Below are positions 17,272 to 26,682 of a stretch of 49,588 bases of DNA, in pieces. A program made the position numbers and the translations under genes. The notes under the pieces were generated by a model that ran no database searches, was not told where the DNA came from, and worked only from the letters and a program-made list of their open reading frames with translations. The DNA comes from Deltaproteobacteria bacterium (lineage in GTDB: Bacteria > Desulfobacterota_B > Binatia > UBA9968), in NCBI GenBank assembly GCA_005879255.1, contig VBKY01000031.1:1-49588 (forward strand), read 5' to 3'. How positions within the stretch are numbered: the first letter of the stretch is position 1; each line of letters starts with the position of its first letter.

Positions 17272-18384
17272 TCACGCGCTTTGAAACAGTTTCGAGTACT
17301 GTTCCCACGACGCTGGTGCAATTCGCGCGGTGTTGAGATTTTCCTCGACGTGGCTCAATTGTTTCATTCCGACCAGCGCCGTTGTCACTCCCGGCGTCGA
17401 GCGGACGAATTGAAGGGCACGCTGACCGTCGGTTTCCATACCTTCAAAAGTCTCGCCGATGATGGACGGGAGATTGCGCGTTAGTTGTCCTTGTAACACG
17501 GACGCGCTGCACATGACAGTAACATCGAGCGCTTGGGCCGCTTCGAGTACAGTCAATTCCTTGTCTTCCACTCGCTGATTGGCATTGGACAGCGCCTCGC
17601 TCATGCCGAGATTGAGCGGCAACTGAATGACTTTGAAATGGTGCTTCTTGCCGCCGGCCTTTTCCGCCAAGGAAACCACCTGAGCCAAAGAAAGATAGTC
17701 CTTGGCGGAGACTTCATTTCGAAAAGCATTCCAGGTTGCGATCCCGTACATGCGGATCTTTCCGGATCTAACTGCTTCCTCCATCGTCTCGAAGGCTTTT
17801 GAAAGCCGGTTGCCAAATTCTTCGCGCGCGATCGTTCCGAGCTGTGTTTCCGGATTGTGCAAGTAATAAATATCGACGCATTCGACGTCGAGGTTGCGCA
17901 GACTGCCGTCAAGTTGATTCAAAAGATACTTCGGAGTCATGCAGTGACATCCGCTGACGATATCCGAGGCGGCCGCGAGGCCCGGCTTGAGGAAGGTTTC
18001 TTCGATATAGCTTCGTGCATCCTTCGGCGGCGTGCCGTCATAGGGTATGAAGCCGCCCTTGGTGGCGATCACGATTTCATCCCGGCTGTAACCTTTGGTC
18101 GCCATCTCCTTGAGAGCGCTGCCGATGGACCGCTCGCTTCTCTGGAGGCGATAGTTGATGGCGCTGTCGATGACGTTGCAGCCGGCTTCGACAGCGCGGA
18201 CAACCGCTCGGTGGTACGCCTGGTCCGTCGCATCGTCATAATTTCCCAAGTAAGTCCCGATGCCGATGGACGACATCCACAAGCTTTGAGCGTGACGAAA
18301 ATGTTCCAGCGGAATCTTGCCGTCGAACCGTTTCCGATAACGAGCGGTGCCTTCCGGCGTCGCTGATCCAGGAAGTCTCATCAT
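17272..18384 (-). CDS. Aldo/keto reductase, larger form
   Basis: A 370-residue member of the same fold. Catalytic residues fit: NVIDSAINYR near the start of the barrel (Asp, Tyr), VIATKGGF (Lys), YYLHNPE (His). It is about 50 residues longer than its neighbour, with a long N-terminal lead and an insertion after TKGGF. AAAGGGGG lies before the ATG at 18384, and the start overlaps the stop of the DoxX gene (ATGATGA), so the two are translated together. Confidence 0.9.
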   Translation of the reverse strand: MMRLPGSATPEGTARYRKRFDGKIPLEHFRHAQSLWMSSIGIGTYLGNYDDATDQAYHRAVVRAVEAGCNVIDSAINYRLQRSERSIGSALKEMATKGYSRDEIVIATKGGFIPYDGTPPKDARSYIEETFLKPGLAAASDIVSGCHCMTPKYLLNQLDGSLRNLDVECVDIYYLHNPETQLGTIAREEFGNRLSKAFETMEEAVRSGKIRMYGIATWNAFRNEVSAKDYLSLAQVVSLAEKAGGKKHHFKVIQLPLNLGMSEALSNANQRVEDKELTVLEAAQALDVTVMCSASVLQGQLTRNLPSIIGETFEGMETDGQRALQFVRSTPGVTTALVGMKQLSHVEENLNTARIAPASWEQYSKLFQSA

Positions 18385-18854
18385 GCCCCCTTTCCTCTTC
18401 CGGCGCCGAAGAGCAGGCCGTCGAGTCCTAGCGTTCGGCCGGGATTCGCCAGCACGAAAATCGCCAGCACTATGATAAAGGTTTGCTGTTGCGCTAAGGG
18501 CGCGCCGCCGCGGGCCATGCCGGGGCCGAGGTAATAATTAACCAACATGAACACCCCAATGGCGGCGGCAAAGCGAGTGAAGATACCTAAAAGCAGGCAA
18601 GCGCCTACCGAGATTTCTCCGACCATCACCAGGTAGCCGAACAGTTCACTGTGCGGAGCGACATAGTTCTGCAGGAAAGCTTTATACCACGAGTAAATAT
18701 CCAACGTCGCAATGTCGCCGATCTGCCGGCCGATCCAATCACCTTTGGGAAAATTGCGTTGAAATTTTCTGATGCCCTGCTGAAGAAGATAGAATCCGAC
18801 GTAGATGCGCAGCACAGAGAGATACCAAAGATAGGTTCGTTCCTTGAGATTCAT
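18381..18854 (-). CDS. DoxX family membrane protein
   Basis: A 157-residue protein with four membrane spans. The first contains LRIYVGFYLLQQGIRKF, a DoxX mark, and the second SELFGYLVMVGEISVGACLL. The third and fourth follow with the LGPG and NPGRTLGLDG loops. DoxX relatives include a thiosulfate:quinone oxidoreductase subunit in Acidianus and stress-related membrane proteins; the role here is open. It is upstream of, and overlaps, the aldo/keto reductase at 17272. Confidence 0.85.
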   Translation of the reverse strand: MNLKERTYLWYLSVLRIYVGFYLLQQGIRKFQRNFPKGDWIGRQIGDIATLDIYSWYKAFLQNYVAPHSELFGYLVMVGEISVGACLLLGIFTRFAAAIGVFMLVNYYLGPGMARGGAPLAQQQTFIIVLAIFVLANPGRTLGLDGLLFGAGRGKGA

Positions 18855-19127
18855 GCTTTGCCTGCGTGCCTCAGGAAGCGCGGTTGCTCAAGACAACGAT
18901 TGAATCCAGAGCAATGGGGTCGTTATTCGTGCCCGGGAACCCCACAGTTAAAGATAGCCTTGATGCTCAAGTGGTTCAAGCAAAATTTGCTTGCTCTGTC
19001 GCGCGAGATTTTTATTGACAAAGCCGCGGCGCGGGACTAAAAATCGCCCAATTTTGCAGCGGCCGTGGTGTTACTTAGTGTCGGCTTTTTTGGCCGCTTA
19101 GCGATGCAGCGCAACGGGAGGAACCGG

Positions 19128-21155
19128 ATGCGACGCTGGCAAACAATCTTTCTAGTCCTGCTCATGCTCTCAGAGCTGGCGAGCGTTCATGCCCAAAGCC
19201 CCCTCGGCGGGCTTAAGGCGGAAATCACTGCCGTGATGATTGCTGCTGACCGCCGGCCCGTGGTGACGTTCAATGTGCGCGATGTCAGGGGCAAGCCGAT
19301 TGATCTCGACGATCTCGATCCTAATAGCGTGAGATTTACCATCGCCGCGCAGAAAGTCGGGAAAAGCGGCGAGAGCGATTACCAAAATTACATCCTGACA
19401 AAAGTCATTGGCAGGGAATATGTTTACAAGGGAGAAACCAGAAAGCCGGCGCTCGCCGAGACGCTGCAGCCCGATTATGACCAGGGCGGCGTGCTCGCGC
19501 GCGTCCGTCCCGGCGTGCTGACTTACACATTCAAAACCGCGCTGCCCGCGAATTTCGATCAGAGAGCGACTCATGTTGTGGGCGGAGAAATGTCGATGGG
19601 GAATCGCAGGTACGTGGCCAATCCGGTCTATCACTTTGTTCCTGCCGGAGGAAAAGTCCAGACCAACGGCTCGGTCATTGAAACCGCCACTTGCAATAAC
19701 TGTCACGATCCACTCAAGGCCCACGGCGGCGCGCGAGTTGAAACCGCTTATTGCGCGCTTTGTCATACCTCCCAGCTTAGCGACCCGGAGACCGGTGAGA
19801 ATCTCGATTTCAGGTATTTCGTCCACAAAATTCATCGAGGAAAATATCTCCCCAGCGTGAAAGAAGGAAAGCCGTATTTTATCGTCGGCGTAAACCAGAG
19901 GATTTTTGATTATTCCACGGTGGTATCGCCCCAATCGGTGGTGACGGAAACCATTCCCAAAGAATACCGCAACTGTGCCGCCTGCCATGCCAATCCCCGG
20001 GTCACTAATTGGAAGACATTGCCCTCGAGCGTCGGCTGCATCTCGTGTCATGACGACATCGATTTGAGGAACGGCAAGAAGCATGGTCCCGGTCCCGCGC
20101 CTGAGGGTACATGCGTGAATTGCCACCAACCCGACGGGGCGGAATTCGGGCCGTCCGTCGCCGGCGCGCATGTGTTCCCGGGGAATGCTGCGCAACTGCC
20201 CGGTACCGTCTTCGACATTCTAAAGATCGAGGGCGGAAAACCTGGAAGTAATCCCGTTGTGACATTCAGCATCAAGGACAAAAGTGGCGCGCCGATCAAT
20301 GCCGCCCAGATGAACAATCTAGGCCTCGTGCTTGCCTGGCCGACCGTCGATTACAAACAGGAAGTGACCGAAGACGCGCGCAAAGCCGAGCCGCTCGGCA
20401 ACGGCGTCCACGTTTACAAGTTTCGTTATGCAATTCCTGCGGAGGCCACCGGATCGGGCGCCATTGGTATTCAAGGCTATCGGCTCTTCGAGGTGAAGCG
20501 CGAGAGCGGCACCGTCGTCGAAAAAGGCCAACGAAACGCAGGTTTCAACGTCGTTAAATACTTTGCAATCACCGACGGCGAAGCGATTCCCCGGCGTAAG
20601 GTGGTCAAGACCGAAAACTGCAACGTTTGCCACTTAAAGCTGCAGATGCACGGCGAGCAAAGAAACAACACCGAGTTCTGCGTCATGTGCCACAACGCCA
20701 ATCATACCGACGCAGACAAACGGAAGACCGCCAACGGGCCGCTGCCTCCGGAGAACGTCCATTACAAACGGCTCGTTCACCGTATTCACACGGGGAGAAA
20801 CCTGGGCGAGCCGTTTATCATTTACGGTGGACCCGCGGCGAGTCCAGTGCCAGTGGATTTTGGCGGAATTCGCTTTCCAGGAGATCGGCGCAACTGTCTC
20901 AAGTGCCATGAGAAGGGCGCCAATGAGCTGCCGCTTCCCGACGGCGTCTTAGCGACCGCCATGCCGCAGTCGGATGGAACGATCAAGTCCTTAACGCCGA
21001 TCGTGAGCGCCTGCGTGGGCTGCCACACGAGAGAGCCGGCCAAAGCGCACATGGAAGCGCAGATCGCCTCCGTGGGACGAGAAAGCTGCGTGGTCTGTCA
21101 CGGAGTTGGCAGAGAATTTTCCGTCGAGAAAATGCATCGCAAGGGACGGGAATAG
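19128..21155 (+). CDS. OmcA/MtrC-type decaheme c-type cytochrome
   Basis: The ATG at 19128 has GGGAGG six bases before it and opens a good signal peptide (MRRWQTIFLVLLMLSELA, cleavage near VHA). The 675-residue protein has exactly ten CxxCH heme sites in two groups of five (CNNCH, CALCH, CAACH, CISCH, CVNCH; then CNVCH, CVMCH, CLKCH, CVGCH, CVVCH), each group preceded by a beta-rich domain, the four-domain order of MtrC and OmcA. These proteins move electrons across the outer surface to metals or partner cells. Unlike the Shewanella proteins, it has no lipobox Cys after the signal peptide, so it is probably not a lipoprotein. No porin or MtrA-like partner is nearby. Confidence 0.93.
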   Translation: MRRWQTIFLVLLMLSELASVHAQSPLGGLKAEITAVMIAADRRPVVTFNVRDVRGKPIDLDDLDPNSVRFTIAAQKVGKSGESDYQNYILTKVIGREYVYKGETRKPALAETLQPDYDQGGVLARVRPGVLTYTFKTALPANFDQRATHVVGGEMSMGNRRYVANPVYHFVPAGGKVQTNGSVIETATCNNCHDPLKAHGGARVETAYCALCHTSQLSDPETGENLDFRYFVHKIHRGKYLPSVKEGKPYFIVGVNQRIFDYSTVVSPQSVVTETIPKEYRNCAACHANPRVTNWKTLPSSVGCISCHDDIDLRNGKKHGPGPAPEGTCVNCHQPDGAEFGPSVAGAHVFPGNAAQLPGTVFDILKIEGGKPGSNPVVTFSIKDKSGAPINAAQMNNLGLVLAWPTVDYKQEVTEDARKAEPLGNGVHVYKFRYAIPAEATGSGAIGIQGYRLFEVKRESGTVVEKGQRNAGFNVVKYFAITDGEAIPRRKVVKTENCNVCHLKLQMHGEQRNNTEFCVMCHNANHTDADKRKTANGPLPPENVHYKRLVHRIHTGRNLGEPFIIYGGPAASPVPVDFGGIRFPGDRRNCLKCHEKGANELPLPDGVLATAMPQSDGTIKSLTPIVSACVGCHTREPAKAHMEAQIASVGRESCVVCHGVGREFSVEKMHRKGRE

Positions 21156-21203
21156 GGAAGGGGATACAGGAGATCCTGTCCTAGAGATCAAACATCCCCG
21201 AGG

Positions 21204-21971
21204 TTAGAACGCGTCTTTCATCTTTCGCACGGCGGCGAAAACTGAAACCGGATCGAGGCGAGCGTCAGATTTAGTCGACTTGACGCTGGCTTGAATTTCT
21301 TTACTGTCCCAGCGGAGGAATGGATTGGTTTGCTTTTCCTCTTCCAGCGTCGAGGGCACAGTCGAGGCGCCGCGCGAGCGCAGTCCTTGCACGCGTTCAA
21401 AGCGCGCAACCAGCTTGGGATTCTTTGGCTCCACCGACATCGCAAAGCGAAGATTGCTCTCCGTGTATTCGTGGCCGCAGTAGACTTTCGTACTGTCCGG
21501 CAGCGCCATCAGCTTTTTGAGTGAAGCATGCATCTGCTCCGGCGTGCCTTCGAAGAGCCGGCCGCAGCCCGCCGTAAACAGTGTGTCGCCGCAAAAAAGA
21601 TTGTTATCGAATAGATAAGCGATGTGGCCGGTCGTGTGACCGGGAATAAATAGAATTTTTCCCCGCGATTCGCCGAGCTCAATCTCATCGCCCTCGTCAA
21701 CACCGTTAGTCAATCCCGGAATCCTGCCGGTGTCGCTCTTGTGGCCGTACACTTGAACTCTATGGGCTGCCAATATTCCCTCGTTTCCACCGGTATGATC
21801 GCGATGATGGTGTGTGTTGAGGATCGATTGGAGCGTCACTTGTTCCTGTTCGATCCGGCGCAGAACCGGCTCCGCTTCGGATGGATCGACAATGGCGGCT
21901 TGCTTGGATTTTTCGCAGACTAGGAGGTAGCCGTAGTTATCCCGCAGCAAGGGAATCTGAAGAATTTTCAT
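21204..21971 (-). CDS. gloB: Hydroxyacylglutathione hydrolase (glyoxalase II)
   Basis: Start chosen at the ATG at 21971, where family similarity begins (MKILQIPLL). The 255-residue metallo-beta-lactamase fold enzyme has the binuclear metal motif THHHRDH at residues 53-59, GHTTGH, GDTLF and CGHEYT. It hydrolyses S-lactoylglutathione to lactate and glutathione, the second step of methylglyoxal removal. The length and the C-terminal substrate domain (NPFLRW) are normal. No glyoxalase I lies beside it, although a VOC-family protein is cut by the right edge. Confidence 0.93.
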   Translation of the reverse strand: MKILQIPLLRDNYGYLLVCEKSKQAAIVDPSEAEPVLRRIEQEQVTLQSILNTHHHRDHTGGNEGILAAHRVQVYGHKSDTGRIPGLTNGVDEGDEIELGESRGKILFIPGHTTGHIAYLFDNNLFCGDTLFTAGCGRLFEGTPEQMHASLKKLMALPDSTKVYCGHEYTESNLRFAMSVEPKNPKLVARFERVQGLRSRGASTVPSTLEEEKQTNPFLRWDSKEIQASVKSTKSDARLDPVSVFAAVRKMKDAF

Positions 21972-22106
21972 ATTTGTGAATCGACCTGCATGAATAGCGG
22001 TGAGTCTGTTATGATTGTAGTCGCAAGGCAGGGGTTTTTCAAACACCGAATGCTAGATGGATTCCTCTTGACCCGGTAAACCGAACTTTTTTATATTACC
22101 AGCATC

Positions 22107-23291
22107 ATGATTCGCGCCGGGGTTGGACGATCACAAAAGCAAGCGACTGGTCAGGCGGTTGAAGAAGCCGCTCGCGGCGCGCTCGCGCACGCCGGTATCT
22201 CACGGGCCGACTTCGCAATGATATTTTTTACCGCCGATCACGCTGGGCAGAAGCGCGAACTCGTAACGTCGCTAATTCGCGCAATAGGGACCGATTGTGT
22301 CGTCGGCTCCAGCGCTGCCGGCGTGGTGACCGGCGATAGTGAAATTGAAGGCAGCCACGGCGTTGCCGTGCTGGTGCTTGCCTCAGACGAAATCAGCGCG
22401 CGTCCTTTTATATTTGAACCGCTGAAAGAAAACGAAACGAATCTGGGCACGAGCTTCGGAGAGTTTCTGGCCAAGACCCAAGAGCAAAATTCCCTGATGG
22501 TTTTGCTTCCGGACACCTATAATGGCAATCCACAACGGTTACTGGAAAGTATGGCGAGCAAAGCGGGCTTTCATCCCGTAGTTGGCGCGGGATCGACCGA
22601 AAACGGTGCGGTGGGCGCCACCTTTCAGCTTTGTGGCGATAAGATCGCCACCAACTCTGTAGCCGGGGCCTACGTTTCCGGCGCATTCAACGTCCACTTG
22701 GATATCACCCAAGGGTGCCAGCCCATTTCCGAGCCCATGGTTATTACCAAGGCCGAGAGAAATTTAATTTACGAAATCAATGACCGTCCGGCAATCGATG
22801 TGTTTGCCCGCTTACTCAAGGGCCCGCTCGCCGAAGATATTCGACGGGCGCTAATGGTCTTGTTCGTGGGGCTGCCCGCGGACCGGGAAGAAAACTCTGT
22901 CGCTGCCGGAAAATATTTGGTCCGAAACATCATCGGCTTGGATCCCGAAAAAGGAATTTTGGGCGTTGCCGAAGAAGTCAGTGAAGGCGAGGCGATGATC
23001 TTCGCAATGCGCGACGGCGAGCGCGCCCGGGAAGACCTCGGTCAAATGCTCCAGAGACAAGTTGCGAGACTCGGTGGAACAAAGCCGGCCTTCGGCTTGT
23101 ATTTCAATTGTTGCGCGCGCGGCACATCGCTCTACGGCTTGCCCGGCATCGACTCAGCCTATATGCACCAGGCACTGGGCGACTTTCCCTTGATCGGTAT
23201 GTTCGGCGGCTACGAGCTTGCGCCGCTGGGGCGGACGAATCACCTATTCGCATACACGGGCGTCCTCGCACTGATTACACAAGCGGATTAA
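22107..23291 (+). CDS. FIST N/C domain sensory protein
   Basis: A 394-residue protein with FIST N (DFAMIFFTADHAG, VVGSSAAGVV) and FIST C (PAFGLYFNCCARG, PLIGMFGGYELAP, YTGVLALI) domains. FIST proteins are thought to sense small ligands such as amino acids and often sit in front of signalling domains; here no output domain is attached. There is no signal peptide. A standalone gene between glyoxalase II (divergent) and the VWA gene (convergent). Confidence 0.9.
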   Translation: MIRAGVGRSQKQATGQAVEEAARGALAHAGISRADFAMIFFTADHAGQKRELVTSLIRAIGTDCVVGSSAAGVVTGDSEIEGSHGVAVLVLASDEISARPFIFEPLKENETNLGTSFGEFLAKTQEQNSLMVLLPDTYNGNPQRLLESMASKAGFHPVVGAGSTENGAVGATFQLCGDKIATNSVAGAYVSGAFNVHLDITQGCQPISEPMVITKAERNLIYEINDRPAIDVFARLLKGPLAEDIRRALMVLFVGLPADREENSVAAGKYLVRNIIGLDPEKGILGVAEEVSEGEAMIFAMRDGERAREDLGQMLQRQVARLGGTKPAFGLYFNCCARGTSLYGLPGIDSAYMHQALGDFPLIGMFGGYELAPLGRTNHLFAYTGVLALITQAD

Positions 23292-23302
23292 AACGCGGAA
23301 GA

Positions 23303-23358
23303 ATGGAGTATTGGAGTGATGGAGTAATGGTGCAACACTCCAGCACTCCAAACGAGAC
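23303..23358. repeat. TGGAGT repeat with inverted second arm
   Basis: Three TGGAGT units (23303-23330) are followed by the inverse, CAACACTCCAGCACTCCA (23333-23350), so the element can form a hairpin. It lies between the convergent FIST and VWA genes (stops at 23291 and 23371) and may end both transcripts. Confidence 0.7.
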
Positions 23359-23370
23359 GGTCTTTTTGGG

Positions 23371-25194
23371 CTATCGGCCGATCCGCTTGCGCTTGTTGTT
23401 GAGATAATCGACGACGATATAGTTGCCCATTTGGTCCGGCGTGGTGTAAAAGACGCGACCGGTATTTAAGCGCGATAACTGGTCAATAAAACCCTGCCGG
23501 TAAAAATCGGAGCCGAGCATGAAAGTGTTGATCTTGATTCCCACCTGCGTGCAACGCTTCACCTCTTTGAGCGTTTCGTGAACGATGCGGCTGTGGAGCA
23601 AAGCAGAGCCCCAGCCGCTATGGAGACGCCCGCCGCGGTCGAGTGTCGCCGCAGTGGGCTCGCCGTCGGTGATGAGGATGATCTGGCGGTTGGCGCTTCG
23701 ATTCGATCCGAGCAATTGACGGGCGTAGCGCAACGCCTCTTTGATATCGGTGCCGTGTTCCATGAAGTAAGTCAGCGACACGATTGACGGCAGATCTTCA
23801 GCGTGGATCAGCTTCGCATTAGAGCGGAAGGCCACGAGATGGAGCCTGTCCTGTGGATATTTGGTTTGGATCAGCCGATGTAACGCCAGCGCGACTTTCT
23901 TTCCGGCGTGCAGCGCGTCGTTCATCAGCATCGAATAGCTGACATCGATCAAGAGTGCTGTTTCGCTCACTGTCGAAAACTCGACGCGGTGTACGGAAAA
24001 ATCATTTGGCGCAATTCTCAATGGCTCGCCCTTCTTGCGTTTCCCCAGCGCATTGAGCAGCGTCTCGCCGATATTGACGTTCAGCGGATCACCATATTCG
24101 TAGAGCTTGGTTTCCTCCATGCGGTCGCCCTGTGAGCCCCGAGAAGAGATCGCGTGATTGCCCCAGCGGCCCTTGTTGAGCATGTGGAAGATCTCGCGCA
24201 AGGCCTTGTCGCCGATTTTTCTGATTCCCTTCGGCGTCAGGCGAAGCCCGTGGTTGGTCCGGACGATATAACCCTCATCTTCGAGGGTCTGCTCGACGCT
24301 CTGCAGGTATTTGAGATGTTCGTATGCCTCGTCGCCAAGCAGCTCGCGCAACTCATCGAGATTGAGCTCGGATGGATCGCCCATGCCGCGCTGGCCCCAG
24401 CGGAGAAATCGTTCGAGCCCGCGCATCTGACCGAGGATCTGTCCCGCTTCGCCCATCCCCATGCGCTGCGAGCCCTGAAAAGGAAACTGGCTCAGAAGCT
24501 GTTCCAGCTGCTGCATCTGGTTCATCATATCGCTTAGTTGCTGCAGCTGTTCTTCAGTCATCGAGTTGAGGTTTTCCAACATGCTTTCGAGATTGCCGAT
24601 GGCGGCGTCCATCATGTTGGGCAGATTCTTAAGAAAATTCTCGTCTTCCAAGAGCTTTTGCATCCGGTCCAGCATGTCCATCAGGGACTGCGGATCCTGA
24701 CCACTCATGTTTGGCTGCCCACGCGTGCCCCGTTCACCGATCTGGTTCTGCAGGCGGTTTCTCAGCTCCTGGTAACGCTGATAAGCCTCCTGCATTTTTT
24801 GGTTCATTTCGTCCATGCGATCGGCGTATTTGCCGGACATGCGCTCCATAAAGTTGCGCATCTGCTCGTGGTAGGCCTCGAGCTTCTCGGCCAAACTATT
24901 CAGTTTATCAGTGAGAGCTTGTTGCTGCTGTGGGGTGAGCTTGAAAGAATCGGGAGAATACTTGTTGAGCAGTTCGCGCCGTTTCTCCTCCGCTTCGCGC
25001 AGAAAATCGCGCATACCTTTGACTGACCGTTGTCCGTCTTCCGACGTAAAGCCCCGACGCATCAGATCGCGCAGCGCGCGTCGGACGCCTTCCTCTTCTA
25101 ACAAATGGTCCGAAAGATGTTTGAGTAAATCATCCGTGGTGGGAAACAGAACCTCCTGCGTCCCGTCCCACTGGGTATAGCGATGGACTCTCAT
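23371..25194 (-). CDS. VWA-domain protein with long coiled-coil middle
   Basis: A 607-residue cytoplasmic protein. Residues from about 60 to 280 are rich in Gln, Met, Glu and Leu and look like a long helical or coiled-coil region. A charged domain follows, then a von Willebrand A domain with the metal site DVSYS (Asp417, Ser419, Ser421) and the later ILITDGEPT. Such proteins often work with a MoxR or magnesium-chelatase-like AAA ATPase in complex assembly; none is adjacent. The gene starts with ATG at 25194 without a strong ribosome binding site. Confidence 0.85.
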   Translation of the reverse strand: MRVHRYTQWDGTQEVLFPTTDDLLKHLSDHLLEEEGVRRALRDLMRRGFTSEDGQRSVKGMRDFLREAEEKRRELLNKYSPDSFKLTPQQQQALTDKLNSLAEKLEAYHEQMRNFMERMSGKYADRMDEMNQKMQEAYQRYQELRNRLQNQIGERGTRGQPNMSGQDPQSLMDMLDRMQKLLEDENFLKNLPNMMDAAIGNLESMLENLNSMTEEQLQQLSDMMNQMQQLEQLLSQFPFQGSQRMGMGEAGQILGQMRGLERFLRWGQRGMGDPSELNLDELRELLGDEAYEHLKYLQSVEQTLEDEGYIVRTNHGLRLTPKGIRKIGDKALREIFHMLNKGRWGNHAISSRGSQGDRMEETKLYEYGDPLNVNIGETLLNALGKRKKGEPLRIAPNDFSVHRVEFSTVSETALLIDVSYSMLMNDALHAGKKVALALHRLIQTKYPQDRLHLVAFRSNAKLIHAEDLPSIVSLTYFMEHGTDIKEALRYARQLLGSNRSANRQIILITDGEPTAATLDRGGRLHSGWGSALLHSRIVHETLKEVKRCTQVGIKINTFMLGSDFYRQGFIDQLSRLNTGRVFYTTPDQMGNYIVVDYLNNKRKRIGR

Positions 25195-25292
25195 TTGTTT
25201 TCGAATATATCGCAGTTTGGCGCTGTTTCAAACCCCAAATTGAGGTTCCATTGGAGAGCACCCCCGTGTTGACCGCCAGCCTGGTTAGACCC

Positions 25293-25439
25293 TTTGGGGT
25301 GGTGGTTCATTTTCAATCCACCATGACTCTTAAAATCGAGAAAGATTCCTCGCTTTGCTCGGAATGACAACTACATAAGCCATGTGTCATCTCGAACAAA
25401 GTGAGAGATCTTTCCCAAACCGAACCACTACCCCTTTGG
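25293..25439. repeat. MITE-like nested inverted repeat
   Basis: The outer arms 25293-25310 and 25422-25439 are imperfect inverses (CTTTGGGGTGGTGGTTC against GAACCACTACCCCTTTGG). Inside them, 25340-25369 and 25385-25414 form a second inverted pair of 30 bases (GAAAGATTCCTCGC against GAGAGATCTTTC and onward). The element has no coding capacity and sits between divergent genes. I recall the GATTCCTCGCTTCGCTCGGAATGACA type as frequent in bacterial intergenic DNA. Confidence 0.7.
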
Positions 25440-25485
25440 AATTGGTTATGAGTTCGTATAGAAATAGGAGAGTTGCCGGTAAATT

Positions 25486-26598
25486 ATGAACGCTTACGAT
25501 TACGTGATCATCGGCGCCGGTTTTGCCGGCGCCGCGACCGCTTACCATCTGACGCGACGCGGCGTCAGCAATGTCCTGCTTTTGGAGCAGGAGAGTATCC
25601 CAGGATTTCATTCGTCCGGTCGCAATGCTGCGATGATGCGCCAGTGTGTACCCGATCCGGATTTGGCGAAGCTGACGCGCGACGGCGCGGTGTTTTTGCG
25701 CAATTTGCCGAGCGACTGGCCCGAACCGGTAAGCTTCAAACAAAATGGCTCGCTGCTCCTGGGGACCGGCGACGGTTGGCGCAAGCTTCAGAAGGATGCC
25801 GAGGTCGGTCAATCCCTCGGGATCGATGTCGAATGGTGGACGCCGGAGCAGGCCAAGGGCCATGTGCCGGTGCTCGATCAGGCCGAGTTCGATGGCGCGG
25901 CGTGGTGCGCCAGCGACGGCATCATCGATATTCACGCGCTGCTTTCGGGATATTTAAAAGCGGCGACAAGCAAGGGTGTCAGGATTCGCTATGGCAGCCG
26001 CGTTCAGGCGATTCACCCAGTGACGGGCCGCGGGGTTGAACTGATCACCGACAGCGAAACCATCCATGCCAACGTGATTGTCAATGCCACAGGCGCTTGG
26101 GCTAACGTCATTGCCAAGATGGCGGGCGCACGGGAGTTGCCCTTGCGACCTTGTCGACGCCACCTCTTCGTGTCACCGCCGATTGATTGGGTCGATCCAA
26201 GCTGGCCATTTGTCTGGGACGTGACGCACGACATTTATTTTCGGCCGGAGGGCAACGGTTTGCTGCTCTGTGCTTGCGATCAGCAGGAGTTGTCACCGGG
26301 TGATCCGCCGGTAGACGAAAGCGTAAAGGAGCTGCTGGCAGAGAAGATTGAACGATTCATTCCGGCTCTTTCCAGGGTCAGTATCAACAAGAGTTGGGCG
26401 GGTTTTAGAACTTTGACGCCGGATGGGCGATTTGTGATCGGTTGGGATCCGCGGATTGAACATTTTTTTTGGATCGCCGGACTGGGCGGACATGGCATGA
26501 CGACAAGTTCAGCTGTAGGCGAATTGGCGGCTGATCTCCTTATCGCCGGGGCGAATAAAAAGGCTGCGCCATTCTCACCGGAGCGGTTCGCGGATTGA
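25486..26598 (+). CDS. FAD-dependent amine/amino acid oxidoreductase (DAO family)
   Basis: A 370-residue flavoprotein. The dinucleotide fold starts at once with YVIIGAGFAGAATAYHL (GxGxxG at residues 10-15); HSSGRNAAMMR follows as in glycine, sarcosine and D-amino acid oxidases. The substrate domain ends with RTLTPDGRFVIG and GLGGHGMTTSSAVGELAADL. It probably oxidises an amine or amino acid, with oxygen or a quinone as acceptor. It begins the one-direction gene run that continues to 35703, and so may supply or consume a metabolite of that run. Confidence 0.9.
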   Translation: MNAYDYVIIGAGFAGAATAYHLTRRGVSNVLLLEQESIPGFHSSGRNAAMMRQCVPDPDLAKLTRDGAVFLRNLPSDWPEPVSFKQNGSLLLGTGDGWRKLQKDAEVGQSLGIDVEWWTPEQAKGHVPVLDQAEFDGAAWCASDGIIDIHALLSGYLKAATSKGVRIRYGSRVQAIHPVTGRGVELITDSETIHANVIVNATGAWANVIAKMAGARELPLRPCRRHLFVSPPIDWVDPSWPFVWDVTHDIYFRPEGNGLLLCACDQQELSPGDPPVDESVKELLAEKIERFIPALSRVSINKSWAGFRTLTPDGRFVIGWDPRIEHFFWIAGLGGHGMTTSSAVGELAADLLIAGANKKAAPFSPERFAD

Positions 26599-26654
26599 GA
26601 ACAATCCATGTCATTGCATACCTGTGATGAGACAACGTCGTGAAATCATGCTGG

Positions 26655-26681
26655 CGGAGTATTGGAGTGCTGGAGTAACAG
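26655..26681 (+). repeat. TGGAGT repeat supplying a ribosome binding site
   Basis: Units GGAGTATTGGAGTGCTGGAG end directly before the ATG at 26683. The last GGAG (26672-26675) is seven bases from that ATG, so the repeat seems to serve as the Shine-Dalgarno site of the next gene. Confidence 0.6.
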
Positions 26682-26682
26682 G

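Noticed and set aside
19170..20195. A 341-codon open frame on the minus strand
   Set aside because: It lies wholly inside the decaheme cytochrome gene, antisense, with no family resemblance or binding site.
21166..21179. ACAGGA/TCCTGT hairpin after the decaheme gene as a terminator
   Set aside because: The stem is only six pairs with a two-base loop and no T tract follows.
25293..25439. CRISPR-like array
   Set aside because: The element is a single nested inverted repeat; there are no evenly spaced direct repeats with unique spacers here or elsewhere in the window.
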